Assembly (NCBI RefSeq): GCF_016811075.1
Contig: NZ_JAFBGL010000012.1
Span: 1 to 64,000 of the forward strand
Direction of reading: 5' to 3'
DNA length: 64,000 bases
Source: Oceaniferula flava
GTDB lineage: Bacteria; Verrucomicrobiota; Verrucomicrobiia; Verrucomicrobiales; Akkermansiaceae
Shown here: one piece after another, positions 28,470 to 36,805 of the stretch
Position numbering within the stretch: position 1 is the first letter of the stretch
Layout of the letters: each line of letters begins with the position of its first letter
Position numbers and translations under genes: made by a program
Notes under the pieces: model-generated
What the model was told of the DNA's origin: nothing
What the model saw: only the letters and a program-made list of their open reading frames with translations
Databases searched by the model: none

Positions 28470-28494
28470 GAATATTCTTACCCCCTGCGGTCGG

Positions 28495-29277
28495 CTATTT
28501 TTCCAACTTCCCGGCGGACCAGAGGATGCCGCGGGTGACCAGATCGAGGAAAACGGGATCACTGAAGGTCTCGCTGGTATGTCCGAAGGTGGTGCCGAAA
28601 ACACGGGTGCCGTGGAAATCGTTCACCCAGATGACCGGATGCACCTTGCCGTCTTTCTCGCTGACGGAGGTGGCCAGCGGACTCATGCCTTTGGCGGTAT
28701 CGAGGATGACGTAGAGCTCGTCCTTGGGCGTTTTCCAGTTCGCCGGGAAGCCTTTCATGATCGGGTGATCCTTCTTCACCGTGGTCACTGGGTAGTGGCT
28801 TTGGTGATCGTGATGTTTGGTGGTCACTCCAAGGAAGTTCTGCCACTCGGTGTCTTTGGATTTGCGGTAGGTGTGCATGGCGCAGTGGATCACCACGGCC
28901 GGAGCACCCTGCTTATGGGCGTCGGTGATTTTCTTGATGTATTCGACGTTGGTGGTGCCTGCAAAACACTCGTTATGCACCACCACATCGTAGCCCTTGG
29001 CCCAGTTGGGATCCTGATAGAGATCGATCTCAGCCTTGGTGCCCTTGCCACCTTGGTTGACCACGGTCCATTGGATCGGCGCCTTGGCCTCGGACGCCAT
29101 GGTCAGCGCCTTGGTCTGGAATTCGTAATCGTGGCAGCAGCCGCCGGTGACCAGCAGCGCTTTGACCGGCTTGCCATGGTAAAATTGCTTTTCCTCAGGC
29201 TCATCGGCCGTGGCAGTGTGAGTGAGCAGAACGGCGGTGAGCAGGCGGAACATACGCTGGTGGATCATGGACACCAT
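28495..29277 (-). CDS. ThuA-like domain secreted protein
   Basis: A 260-residue protein with an N-terminal signal peptide (cut near TATADE) and a ThuA-like glutamine-amidotransferase fold: VKALLVTGGCCHDYE, the YDVVVHNECF strand, GAPAVVIHCAMHTYR, HPVIWVNDFHGTRVFGTTFGH, and a closing LVTRGILWSAG helix. ThuA-type proteins are common in sugar-related operons of Planctomycetes and Verrucomicrobia, but their reaction is not settled. Start codons at 29277, 29268 and 29253 are all possible. No sugar dehydrogenase lies next to it. Confidence 0.88.
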   Translation of the reverse strand: MVSMIHQRMFRLLTAVLLTHTATADEPEEKQFYHGKPVKALLVTGGCCHDYEFQTKALTMASEAKAPIQWTVVNQGGKGTKAEIDLYQDPNWAKGYDVVVHNECFAGTTNVEYIKKITDAHKQGAPAVVIHCAMHTYRKSKDTEWQNFLGVTTKHHDHQSHYPVTTVKKDHPIMKGFPANWKTPKDELYVILDTAKGMSPLATSVSEKDGKVHPVIWVNDFHGTRVFGTTFGHTSETFSDPVFLDLVTRGILWSAGKLEK

Positions 29278-29300
29278 TACTCTGGGATTGGCGCTGTGTT

Positions 29301-29347
29301 TTCAATGTATTTCTTGCATCTTCGCGGCTGATTCCTGAGTCTTCGCT
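29301..29347 (+). repeat. Degenerate decad array before the murU-like gene
   Basis: TTC recurs at 29301, 29311, 29321, 29332 and 29342, a period of about 10 bases, with units such as TTCTTGCATC and TTCGCGGCTGA. The array runs directly into the GTG start codon at 29349. It resembles the 9-base blocks before serS but is more degenerate. Confidence 0.4.
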
Positions 29348-29348
29348 T

Positions 29349-30227
29349 GTGATCCACAAAGCATTCATCCTCGGCGCCGGTCTCGGCACCCGCCTCCGCC
29401 CGCTCACCAACCTGCTGCCGAAGCCTCTGGTGCCGGTGTTTCACGAGCCGATGGCAAACCACGCGCTGCGCCACTGCCAAGCCGCCGGCATCACTGAGTT
29501 CGCCATCAACACCCACCACCTACCCGACGCCTGGAACGCCAGCTATCCGGACGGGACATTCGAAGGCAGCCCCTTGGCATTTTTCCACGAAGACGTTTTA
29601 CTCGAAACTGGAGGAGGCATCCGCAACATCGCCACCTTCATCGGCGACGACCCGCTGCTGGTCTACAATGGCGACATTCTCACCGACATCGATATCCAAC
29701 AATTGATCGATCACCACAGCGCATCCAACAACGTCGCCACCCTGGCGCTGCGCTCGAGCGGGGAAAACTGCAACGTCAACATCGCCGGCGACCAGGTCAG
29801 CGACATGCGCAACCTGCTGGGTTCGGCTGCCGGCACGCATCAGTTCACCGGCGTCTATTGCATCAATGCGGAAATCCTCGACCTGATCCCCGATGAGCAA
29901 GTGGTCTCGATTGTGCCCGCCTTCATCGAGCTGATCCAAGCCGGAAAACTCGGGGCGGTGGTGCTGGACGAGGGCGATTGGTTCGATATTGGCAATCCGC
30001 AGGCTTACCGCGACGTGCACGACTATTTACGTCAGAAGCGAGACGATGCCATCCACCCCGATGCCCAAATCCACCCCGACGCCGAGGTCGATGAATCAAG
30101 CTGCGTCATTGGTCCGGGAGCGATCGTCGAGGCTGGTGCCCGCTTGGAAAACTGCATCGTCTGGCCCGGAATTCGCGTTCCGGCCGGAAGCCAGCACCGA
30201 GACGCGATCTTGACAGGAGCAATTTAA
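29349..30227 (+). CDS. Sugar-phosphate nucleotidyltransferase (MurU-like)
   Basis: A 292-residue enzyme of the NTP-transferase family with FILGAGLGTRLRPLTNLLPK at its N terminus, the metal Asp in LLVYNGDILTDID, and DEGDWFDIGNP. The C-terminal 60 residues add a short left-handed beta-helix (DAQIHPDAEVDESSCVIGPG). Beside a sugar-kinase-like gene on the same strand, it fits the AmgK-MurU peptidoglycan-recycling pair known from Pseudomonas, in which MurU makes UDP-MurNAc from MurNAc-1-phosphate. That assignment is an inference; the C-terminal extension is absent from the short Pseudomonas MurU. The start is GTG at 29349. Confidence 0.82.
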   Translation: MIHKAFILGAGLGTRLRPLTNLLPKPLVPVFHEPMANHALRHCQAAGITEFAINTHHLPDAWNASYPDGTFEGSPLAFFHEDVLLETGGGIRNIATFIGDDPLLVYNGDILTDIDIQQLIDHHSASNNVATLALRSSGENCNVNIAGDQVSDMRNLLGSAAGTHQFTGVYCINAEILDLIPDEQVVSIVPAFIELIQAGKLGAVVLDEGDWFDIGNPQAYRDVHDYLRQKRDDAIHPDAQIHPDAEVDESSCVIGPGAIVEAGARLENCIVWPGIRVPAGSQHRDAILTGAI

Positions 30228-30279
30228 CCATTGAAACAGAGTCCATTTTCTGAAATCTCCACACACAACGCCTACTGCC

Positions 30280-31245
30280 ATGCCAGCCGATACCCTGCTT
30301 ACCGCCATCCGCAACTACCTCGAACTCAGCCCGACTCACTCCTGTGTCATCGAGCCGATCACCAAGGGCGCGTCCGGGCGCACCATTGTCCGGCTAAAAG
30401 CTGAGGGTTACGCCCCCTACATCGGCATCCACTACACCATGGATCGCAAGGACAATGCGAACTACCTGCCGGTCTCCAATTTCCTCGCCGATGCCGGTTT
30501 CAACGTGCCGCAAGTCATCTACGATCACCCCGGCCGCCGTGTGGCCCTGGTGGAAGATCTCGGCGATGTCGATCTGCTCAGCCTGAAAGACGAACCGTGG
30601 GAAGTGCGCGAGCCGATCTACCGCTCCGCCTTCGAGCAGCTGGACAAACTTTTCTACACCCGCCCGCCAAAAGACCTCGAGTTCCAGCCCCCCTTTGACG
30701 AGGCACTTTACCGCTGGGAGCAGGATTACTTTTTCGATCAAGTCGCCGATGAACATCTGGGCATGAACCCGGCGGTGGTCGACGAACTCTCCGAGCACCC
30801 TGCGCTGGCCCAGATGGCCAAGGACCTTGGCGCCTCGTCACGGAACCTGGTGCACCGCGATTTTCAGTCGCAAAACATCATCGTCAATGAAGGCGAGGCC
30901 TGGCTCATCGATTTCCAAGGCATGCGCCGCGGTCGCCAAGAATACGATCTCGCCTCGTTGATCTACGATCCCTACATGGACCACTCCGCCGAGGACCGGC
31001 AGAAGCTGCTCGATCTCTGGGAGGAAGTCTCCGAAGAAGAACCGATCGCGCCCATCCTCCAGAAATGCGCCACCCAGCGGCTGATGCAGGCCATGGGTGC
31101 CTACGCCAAGATTGGTCGGCAGCCGCAGCAGGAGTGGTTCCTCCAGCACCTTCCCACCGCAGGAAAAATCCTTCGCGAGGTCATTACCGGCTCTGATCTT
31201 GAAGAGCCGCTGCTTCCCGTGTTAGATGCGCTGGAAAAAGCCTGA
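30280..31245 (+). CDS. Aminoglycoside-phosphotransferase-fold sugar kinase (AmgK-like)
   Basis: A 321-residue kinase of the APH fold: an N-lobe with ITKGASGRTIVRLK and ALVEDLGDVDLLSL, then the catalytic loop LVHRDFQSQNIIV (His-x-Asp with the metal Asn) and the metal Asp in WLIDFQGMRRGRQEYDLASL. This arrangement and the preceding nucleotidyltransferase, 52 bases upstream, match AmgK, which phosphorylates MurNAc/GlcNAc at C1 in cell-wall recycling. An alternative is another hexose-1-kinase. All catalytic residues are in place. Confidence 0.85.
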   Translation: MPADTLLTAIRNYLELSPTHSCVIEPITKGASGRTIVRLKAEGYAPYIGIHYTMDRKDNANYLPVSNFLADAGFNVPQVIYDHPGRRVALVEDLGDVDLLSLKDEPWEVREPIYRSAFEQLDKLFYTRPPKDLEFQPPFDEALYRWEQDYFFDQVADEHLGMNPAVVDELSEHPALAQMAKDLGASSRNLVHRDFQSQNIIVNEGEAWLIDFQGMRRGRQEYDLASLIYDPYMDHSAEDRQKLLDLWEEVSEEEPIAPILQKCATQRLMQAMGAYAKIGRQPQQEWFLQHLPTAGKILREVITGSDLEEPLLPVLDALEKA

Positions 31246-31299
31246 TTGGCGCTCCGCCCGGACCGCCACCCAGACCGCCACGATCTCAACTAGCGGCCG

Positions 31300-32742
31300 A
31301 TGACTTCTAAATCTGAAAACAACGCCAAACCCCAAGCCGACCCGGCTTCGGGTGCTGGGTCGGAGTCGGCTGAACAAGCGACGAACAACGACAGCTTGGC
31401 GGCCAAACTGCGCCCTTACCTCTGGTCGTTTATCCTCACCGCCCTGACCAGCTTACTGGTGCTCTTTTTCGGAAACAAAACCCATTTCCTGCCCGAGTTC
31501 GATATCACCTGCGTCCGTGCCGCCGCGCAATCGTCAGGCAGACTCTACGATCTGGATCGTAACACCCAGGTGATCACCTCTCGCTTGCTCAGCAAGCAGC
31601 CAGATCGAGGTCGCGCATTCCAGCTGATCGAGATCACCGATGATCCTGACCGTGTGTATGAGTCCACACCGCCGTCACCGCTCGATTACGCAGTGATGCT
31701 GCACGCGCTCAATGACCGGGGCGTCGAGAATCTCGTCTTCACTACCCGACTGAGCTGGGACGGAGATCTGGGGCTCAGCGCTGACGCTCTCAACCATCAA
31801 TTGGCTCCCTTTTCCCATGCCAGCTTCGGCCTACCGCTGACTCGAGGCGCCACGGCCCAAGAGCTACCGCCCGCCCTGCGCCGCAGCCTCATCCCCTTTT
31901 CCCAAGTCAGCGGAAACCGTCGCCTCATCCCCACGGTGAACCAAGTCGCGCTTCCGGCGGTAATGTCAGGCGGAGAACACAGCTACGCCGGCTTCAGCTC
32001 GATCGAGAGCACCCCTGGCACCCCAGACTACGTGCCGATGATCTGCCAATGGCAAGACGAGGGCCTCATCCCTTCGCTCGAGCTGCTCGCGCTGATGAGT
32101 GCCCACGATGTGCGGCCCGACGAGGTCAGAGTCCACTGCGGCCGGCACATTCGGTTGGGTATGGAAGGTCTGGTCATCCCGATTGATTCCTATGGTGAAA
32201 CCGCCCTCCCCGTGTTCTCCGCCAACGAGCAACAGGCATCGACCCAGCCCCCGCTCAAGGCCGAGGAGCTGATCACCCGCCCGAAAGATAACAGCGCCGG
32301 GTCCGCCACCGCCGCAGAGCCTGACGTGTTTCTCTTCTGTGCCACTGGGGAAAAAACTGCCTCTACGAACTTACTTTCGCCCGAACGTCTGGCAGCTGTC
32401 CAACACTGGTCCACAAACCTGCTAGCAATAGAGCCAGGAGCCTCCATCGACTATCGCCGTCTGCCTCTATGGGCTCAGGTGGTGATCATTTTCGATGTTG
32501 CCTTTGCCGCCTGCTGGTTCAGCGGCTTCAAACGCATTAACCGCTTACTCGCCAGCCTTCTCACTGCCGCTCTCATTTACCCCCTGTTACTGCTGATCAT
32601 GGATATCACGGAGCACTGGTTCAATGTCAGCCCCCTGCTCACCGCCCTCATCGTGGGCGCCATTGTCCCTGCGGCCAGACGCAAACACACCACCCTCCAA
32701 GAGGATCACACCAGCGACCTCCAACCTGTCATCCACTCTTAA
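31300..32742 (+). CDS. CHASE2-like membrane protein without an output domain
   Basis: A 480-residue protein: an N-terminal membrane helix (about 40-58), a long extracytoplasmic domain (60-385) and three C-terminal helices (about 389-407, 415-434, 440-456), then a short tail. The domain shows CHASE2-like features: a helix and strand around LNDRGVENLVFTTRLSWDGD, the later TPDYVPMICQWQDEGLIPSLELLAL and VIPIDSYGETALPVF. Usually CHASE2 is followed by a cyclase, kinase or phosphatase, but here nothing follows the helices. It lies 54 bases after the kinase gene. The family call is by pattern only. Confidence 0.6.
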   Translation: MTSKSENNAKPQADPASGAGSESAEQATNNDSLAAKLRPYLWSFILTALTSLLVLFFGNKTHFLPEFDITCVRAAAQSSGRLYDLDRNTQVITSRLLSKQPDRGRAFQLIEITDDPDRVYESTPPSPLDYAVMLHALNDRGVENLVFTTRLSWDGDLGLSADALNHQLAPFSHASFGLPLTRGATAQELPPALRRSLIPFSQVSGNRRLIPTVNQVALPAVMSGGEHSYAGFSSIESTPGTPDYVPMICQWQDEGLIPSLELLALMSAHDVRPDEVRVHCGRHIRLGMEGLVIPIDSYGETALPVFSANEQQASTQPPLKAEELITRPKDNSAGSATAAEPDVFLFCATGEKTASTNLLSPERLAAVQHWSTNLLAIEPGASIDYRRLPLWAQVVIIFDVAFAACWFSGFKRINRLLASLLTAALIYPLLLLIMDITEHWFNVSPLLTALIVGAIVPAARRKHTTLQEDHTSDLQPVIHS

Positions 32743-32790
32743 GCCACATTTCGTGTTTGGCATTTATATCGGGCAGTTTAAAACGCCCAC

Positions 32791-33669
32791 ATGTCTCTGG
32801 ATGCCACCATCAACAAAGCCTCGGTCCTGATCGAAGCTCTGCCCTATCTCCAATCGTTCCGCGGCCACACCTTCCTGATCAAAATGGGAGGCTCCGCGAT
32901 GGAAGATCCGGACCTTGTTAGAAAAGTCATGCGCGACATCGTCTTCCTCGAAGTTGCCGGCGTGAACCCAGTAGTCGTGCACGGTGGCGGCAAGGCCATC
33001 TCGGCCGCAATGAAAGAGGCCGGGCTGGAGGCAAACTTCATCGGTGGCTTCCGCGTCACCACACCGGAAGCAATCGACATCGTGCAGCATACCCTCTCGG
33101 GAAAAATCAACCCCGGCCTGGTGGACATGCTCACGGAATTCGGAGGAAAGGCCAAAGGGCTGCCCGGCTCCGAGGTTTTTGTCGGACGCCGGATTCAAGC
33201 GACCAATGAGGACGGTGACAATGTCGACATCGGCCGCGTTGGCGAAGCGGTGGGCTGTCAGCTCGATGAAATCCGCAACTGCATTTACTCCGAGACCGTG
33301 CCGGTGATCTCACCGCTTGCCGCCGAGGAAGAAAGTGGCAAACCGCTCAATGTGAATGCCGACCTCGCCGCTGCCTGCCTGGCCAAGGAGCTGAAAGTCA
33401 CCAAGCTGGTTTATCTTTCCGATGTCCCCGGCATCCTCGCGGATCGCGATGATCCAAGCACCCTCATCCCCTCGATCAATCAGCCCAAGGCGGAGGAACT
33501 GATCGAAGACGGCACCATCGCCGGCGGCATGTTGCCGAAAATTGACTCCGCGCTCGATGCCCTTTCCCACGGTGTCGGTAAAGTCCACTTCATCGACGGC
33601 CGCACCCCGCACTCGCTGCTGCTGGAAATCTTCACCCGCTCAGGGATCGGCACCGAGATTGTTCAGTAG
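32791..33669 (+). CDS. argB: Acetylglutamate kinase
   Basis: Second step of arginine synthesis: phosphorylates N-acetylglutamate. The 292-residue protein has the amino-acid-kinase fold with FLIKMGGSAM (N-terminal Lys and Gly loop), NPVVVHGGGKAIS, FIGGFRVTTPEA, PLNVNADLAAACLAKEL, LVYLSDVPGIL and GTIAGGMLPKIDSA. Length is normal. The last seven bases overlap the end of the prepilin peptidase gene on the opposite strand. No other arginine gene is adjacent; argS is about 15 kb away. Confidence 0.95.
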   Translation: MSLDATINKASVLIEALPYLQSFRGHTFLIKMGGSAMEDPDLVRKVMRDIVFLEVAGVNPVVVHGGGKAISAAMKEAGLEANFIGGFRVTTPEAIDIVQHTLSGKINPGLVDMLTEFGGKAKGLPGSEVFVGRRIQATNEDGDNVDIGRVGEAVGCQLDEIRNCIYSETVPVISPLAAEEESGKPLNVNADLAAACLAKELKVTKLVYLSDVPGILADRDDPSTLIPSINQPKAEELIEDGTIAGGMLPKIDSALDALSHGVGKVHFIDGRTPHSLLLEIFTRSGIGTEIVQ

Positions 33670-34817
33670 CCCTGCACCACCGGAGCAGGTGCCATCAGGG
33701 AGAAATACCAATCCCAGACCTGCCAGCCGAAGAAGATCCAAGCGAATCCACCAAAGGCCAAACTGGGCCCGAAAGGCAGCCGCTGGCCAAAGCCCATGCG
33801 CCCGAGAATGGCGAGGAAGATGCTGAATAAACAGGCGGCAAAGACGGTGAACAGCACCGATTCCCAACCGAGGCAGGCACCTAACATGCCCATCAGATAG
33901 ACATCGCCCATCCCCATCGCCTCGCGAGGAATCACCACCTTGCGCGCTTTGCCGCTGAGAGATTTGAGATCCTCGATACCGATGGTTTTCCCCTTGAGCT
34001 CAATGGTCGTGCCTTTGATCACCAGCTCCTTGGCCTTGACCTTTTTGCCATCCACCAGAAAGCCACTGCCCTCGATGATCAGTTGATCGGAATCGCGGAA
34101 AAATAGCTCGGACCACCCATGGGCATCGCCATCGATGACAAAGCACAGCTCCTCCTGCTCGTCATCCGGATCATCGGTCGGCTCCCGCAGTTCCCACTCG
34201 ACCGCCTCGGCGAACTCCATGTTTTTCTTCCCGAAGGCCAATTTGCCAAGGCGAACCACCAACCACAGGCCGCCGAAACCGGCGACAAATCCGAGACCAC
34301 ATTTCCACAGACCGTCCACCCAGCCATCGGCGCGCAGGTGATGTTGGATCAGCACGGCACCAACCACACCCAGCGCGGTGCCCAGCCAGGTTACCTGCAG
34401 CGGGATCAACATCAGCTCGGCATCGACAAAAACCACCACCACTAACAGCGCCATCAGGATCATGTAGAAAAGCGCCAGCCCCGGCGTCTGCGGGAAGCTC
34501 ACCCACATCAGCAGGAACAGCAGTGCGGTGACCAGCTCCACCGCGAAGTAGCGGAATGGAATCCGGCACTGGCACTCGGCACATTTCCCACCTTGGGCGA
34601 GCCAGGTGAACAAGGGGATGTTGCGATACCATGGGATGTCCTTCTCACAGGTCGGGCAATACGAGCGCTTCGGCGTGTTCACCGAAAGACCGCGCGGCAG
34701 CCGGTAGATAGCGACGTTGAGAAAAGATCCGACACAGGCACCGAGCACAAAGGCTGAAATCACAAACAGAGGATGTTGCCAGTTCACCATCTGCATGTTT
34801 TCGAAAATCATGGGCAT
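33663..34817 (-). CDS. Type IV prepilin peptidase with inserted domain
   Basis: A membrane aspartic peptidase (A24 family) that trims and may methylate prepilin-like proteins. From the ATG at 34817 (others at 34811 and 34850) it has 384 residues. The start shows GACVGSFLNVAIYRLPRG, then the cytoplasmic zinc-like cysteine pairs Cys54/57 and Cys79/82 (plus Cys84). Catalytic Asp132 lies in FVDAELMLIP and Asp305 in GMGDVYLMG. Between the helices is an extra block of about 100 residues (195-298), acidic and beta-rich, which ordinary prepilin peptidases lack. No pilin or secretion genes are nearby. Confidence 0.9.
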   Translation of the reverse strand: MPMIFENMQMVNWQHPLFVISAFVLGACVGSFLNVAIYRLPRGLSVNTPKRSYCPTCEKDIPWYRNIPLFTWLAQGGKCAECQCRIPFRYFAVELVTALLFLLMWVSFPQTPGLALFYMILMALLVVVVFVDAELMLIPLQVTWLGTALGVVGAVLIQHHLRADGWVDGLWKCGLGFVAGFGGLWLVVRLGKLAFGKKNMEFAEAVEWELREPTDDPDDEQEELCFVIDGDAHGWSELFFRDSDQLIIEGSGFLVDGKKVKAKELVIKGTTIELKGKTIGIEDLKSLSGKARKVVIPREAMGMGDVYLMGMLGACLGWESVLFTVFAACLFSIFLAILGRMGFGQRLPFGPSLAFGGFAWIFFGWQVWDWYFSLMAPAPVVQGY

Positions 34818-34823
34818 GGCTAG

Positions 34824-34861
34824 TTCTAAACTCCCATTCTTAAATTCCAAATACCAAATTC
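34824..34861. repeat. Heptad repeat in the prepilin peptidase/cca gap
   Basis: Five 7-base units in a row: TTCTAAA, CTCCCAT, TCTTAAA, TTCCAAA, TACCAAA, then TTC. The last two match the heptads at 23965-23986 base for base over TCCAAATACCAAAT. The array fills much of the divergent gap between the prepilin peptidase gene (minus, 34817) and the CCA enzyme (plus, 34914). Confidence 0.7.
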
Positions 34862-34913
34862 ACCCAGCACATTCACCTTGTATCTTAGCGCTTGAGTCTT
34901 ATGTCTATCCACA

Positions 34914-36233
34914 GTGAGCGATTTGAAAACAACGGCCGTTGCCACCGCGCAGCGCCTCATCGATGCCGGACACACCACCTACTTTGCAGGAGGCTGTGTT
35001 AGAGACGCATTGTTAGGAAACGAGCCGAAGGATTACGACATCGCCACCTCCGCCACACCCGACGAAGTGCAGGCGCTTTTTCCCAAATCCGATGCCATCG
35101 GCGCCCACTTCGGGGTGATTCTGGTGAAGGAAAACAAGATCCCTTTTGAGATCGCCACCTTTCGTCACGACGGCTCTTACAAAGATGGCCGACACCCGGA
35201 GTCGGTGACCTTTTCCAGCCCAGAGGAAGATGCCCAACGCCGCGACTTCACCGTCAACGGTCTGTTCCAGCATCCGGTGACCGAAGAAGTGATCGACCAC
35301 GTAGGTGGCCTGGCCGACCTGAAAAGCAAAACCCTCCGAGCGATTGGTAATGCCGCTGACCGCTTCCAGGAAGATGCCCTCCGGCTGATGCGCGCCGTCC
35401 GTTTCGCCACGGTCCTGGATTTTGAAATCGAAGCCAGCACTTGGCAGGCCGTTCAAGACCATGCTGGTCTGCTGGAACAAATCAGCACCGAGCGAGTGCG
35501 CGACGAGTTCACCCGAACGCTGGTGGCACCCGGGCGGGCGCGGGGGCTTGATTTACTCACCGAGAGCGGACTGATGCGATTCATCGTGCCGGAAGTTTAC
35601 GCCCTGATCGGCTGCGAGCAGCCGCCGCAGTGGCACCCGGAGGGAGACGTCTACACCCACACCCGGATCATGCTCGATATGTTAGGTGGCGATGTCACCC
35701 CCGAGCTAGCCCTCGCGGTGCTGCTGCACGACATCGCCAAGCCGCCGACCTATACCTACGATGAAGAAGCCGACCGCATCCGCTTCAACGGTCACGACCG
35801 CGTAGGTGCTGAGATGGCGGACGTGATTCTGCGGCGGATGAAATACTCGAACAAAACCATCGAGGACGTCTGCGCCATGGTTCGCAACCATATGAACTTC
35901 ATGAACGTCATGGACATGCGCACCGCCAAGGTGAAGCGTTTCATGGCGCGTCCCACCTTTGAGCAGGAAATGGAGCTGCACCGGGTCGATTGCGCCAGCA
36001 GCAACGGCCTGACGGAGAACTATGACTTCCTGCGGGAGAAGGAAAAAGAATTTGCCGCCGAGCCCTTGATCCCCACCCCACTGGTGACCGGCAAGGACCT
36101 CATCGACATGGGGCTTAAACCCGGCCCCGTATTCAAAAAGATTCTCACCCAAGTTCAAACCGAGCAGTTAGAAGGTCATCTGAGCACCCGCGAAGACGCA
36201 CTGGACTTCGTCAGAAAAACGATCGAGGTCTAG
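34914..36233 (+). CDS. CCA tRNA nucleotidyltransferase
   Basis: Adds or repairs the 3' CCA end of tRNAs (class II), or is the related poly(A) polymerase. The 439-residue protein begins with YFAGGCVRDALLGNEPKDYD, where DYD holds the metal aspartates. Then come the ERhxxExxx-type region (ISTERVRDEFTRTL) and an HD domain with VLLHDIAKPPTY and FNGHDRVGAEMA, as in CCA enzymes with phosphohydrolase activity. The GTG at 34914 is used; the ATG at 34901 is out of frame. Confidence 0.88.
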   Translation: MSDLKTTAVATAQRLIDAGHTTYFAGGCVRDALLGNEPKDYDIATSATPDEVQALFPKSDAIGAHFGVILVKENKIPFEIATFRHDGSYKDGRHPESVTFSSPEEDAQRRDFTVNGLFQHPVTEEVIDHVGGLADLKSKTLRAIGNAADRFQEDALRLMRAVRFATVLDFEIEASTWQAVQDHAGLLEQISTERVRDEFTRTLVAPGRARGLDLLTESGLMRFIVPEVYALIGCEQPPQWHPEGDVYTHTRIMLDMLGGDVTPELALAVLLHDIAKPPTYTYDEEADRIRFNGHDRVGAEMADVILRRMKYSNKTIEDVCAMVRNHMNFMNVMDMRTAKVKRFMARPTFEQEMELHRVDCASSNGLTENYDFLREKEKEFAAEPLIPTPLVTGKDLIDMGLKPGPVFKKILTQVQTEQLEGHLSTREDALDFVRKTIEV

Positions 36234-36274
36234 GGCGCTGCGATGCACTCACAGCCGGAGCAATTCCCCCAGGC

Positions 36275-36736
36275 TTATTCGCCTTTTTCCTTCAGTTCGC
36301 TCAGCACATCGGACATGTCGCGCAGCTCGTCCCAGACTTCACGGAGGACGTAGATCGGCGCTTCCTGGCGCACGGCCAAGGCCAGGCAATCACTTGGGCG
36401 GGCATCGATTTCCACAATCTTGCGTTCCATGATTTCGTTCTCGGCACTGATCAACAAGCGGGCAAAGAACACCTCGCCTTCGACTTTGATAATGTCGGCA
36501 TGATCGACGTGGCCGCCAAAGGCATCGATGACTTGGGAGAACAGGTCGTGGGTCAGCGGTCGCGGTGGTTTCACCCCGGCCATCACCGCATTAATCGATG
36601 CTCCGATGGCGGGCTCGATGTAAAATACGATGACCTTTTCACCGTCACCCAAGAACACCGCGCAACCAGCCGAGGTGGGCATCAGGGCCACCGGCTCAAC
36701 GCGGACTTTGGCATCTTCGGGTGAATTTTCTAGCAT
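36275..36736 (-). CDS. Bifunctional nuclease family protein (DUF151)
   Basis: A 153-residue cytoplasmic protein with the DUF151 layout: VFLGDGEKVIVFYIEPAIG near the N terminus, then PRPLTHDLFSQVIDAFGG, IIKVEGEVFFARLLI, and VEIDARPSDCLALAVRQEAPIYV. Members have been described as having DNase and RNase activity, or occur with UVR-like motifs. It converges on the CCA enzyme gene (41 bases between). The role in this cell is not clear from its neighbours. Confidence 0.9.
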   Translation of the reverse strand: MLENSPEDAKVRVEPVALMPTSAGCAVFLGDGEKVIVFYIEPAIGASINAVMAGVKPPRPLTHDLFSQVIDAFGGHVDHADIIKVEGEVFFARLLISAENEIMERKIVEIDARPSDCLALAVRQEAPIYVLREVWDELRDMSDVLSELKEKGE

Positions 36737-36805
36737 ACGCCGATTAGTCTACCCTGTCACACGGTGGAGTCAATCCGCAGTGTCAAAATGCCAGAGGATC
36801 ACCGC

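Noticed and set aside
28405-29331. A 308-codon plus-strand frame over the ThuA-like gene
   Set aside because: ThuA-fold motifs are on the minus strand; the plus frame also overlaps the end of mutY.
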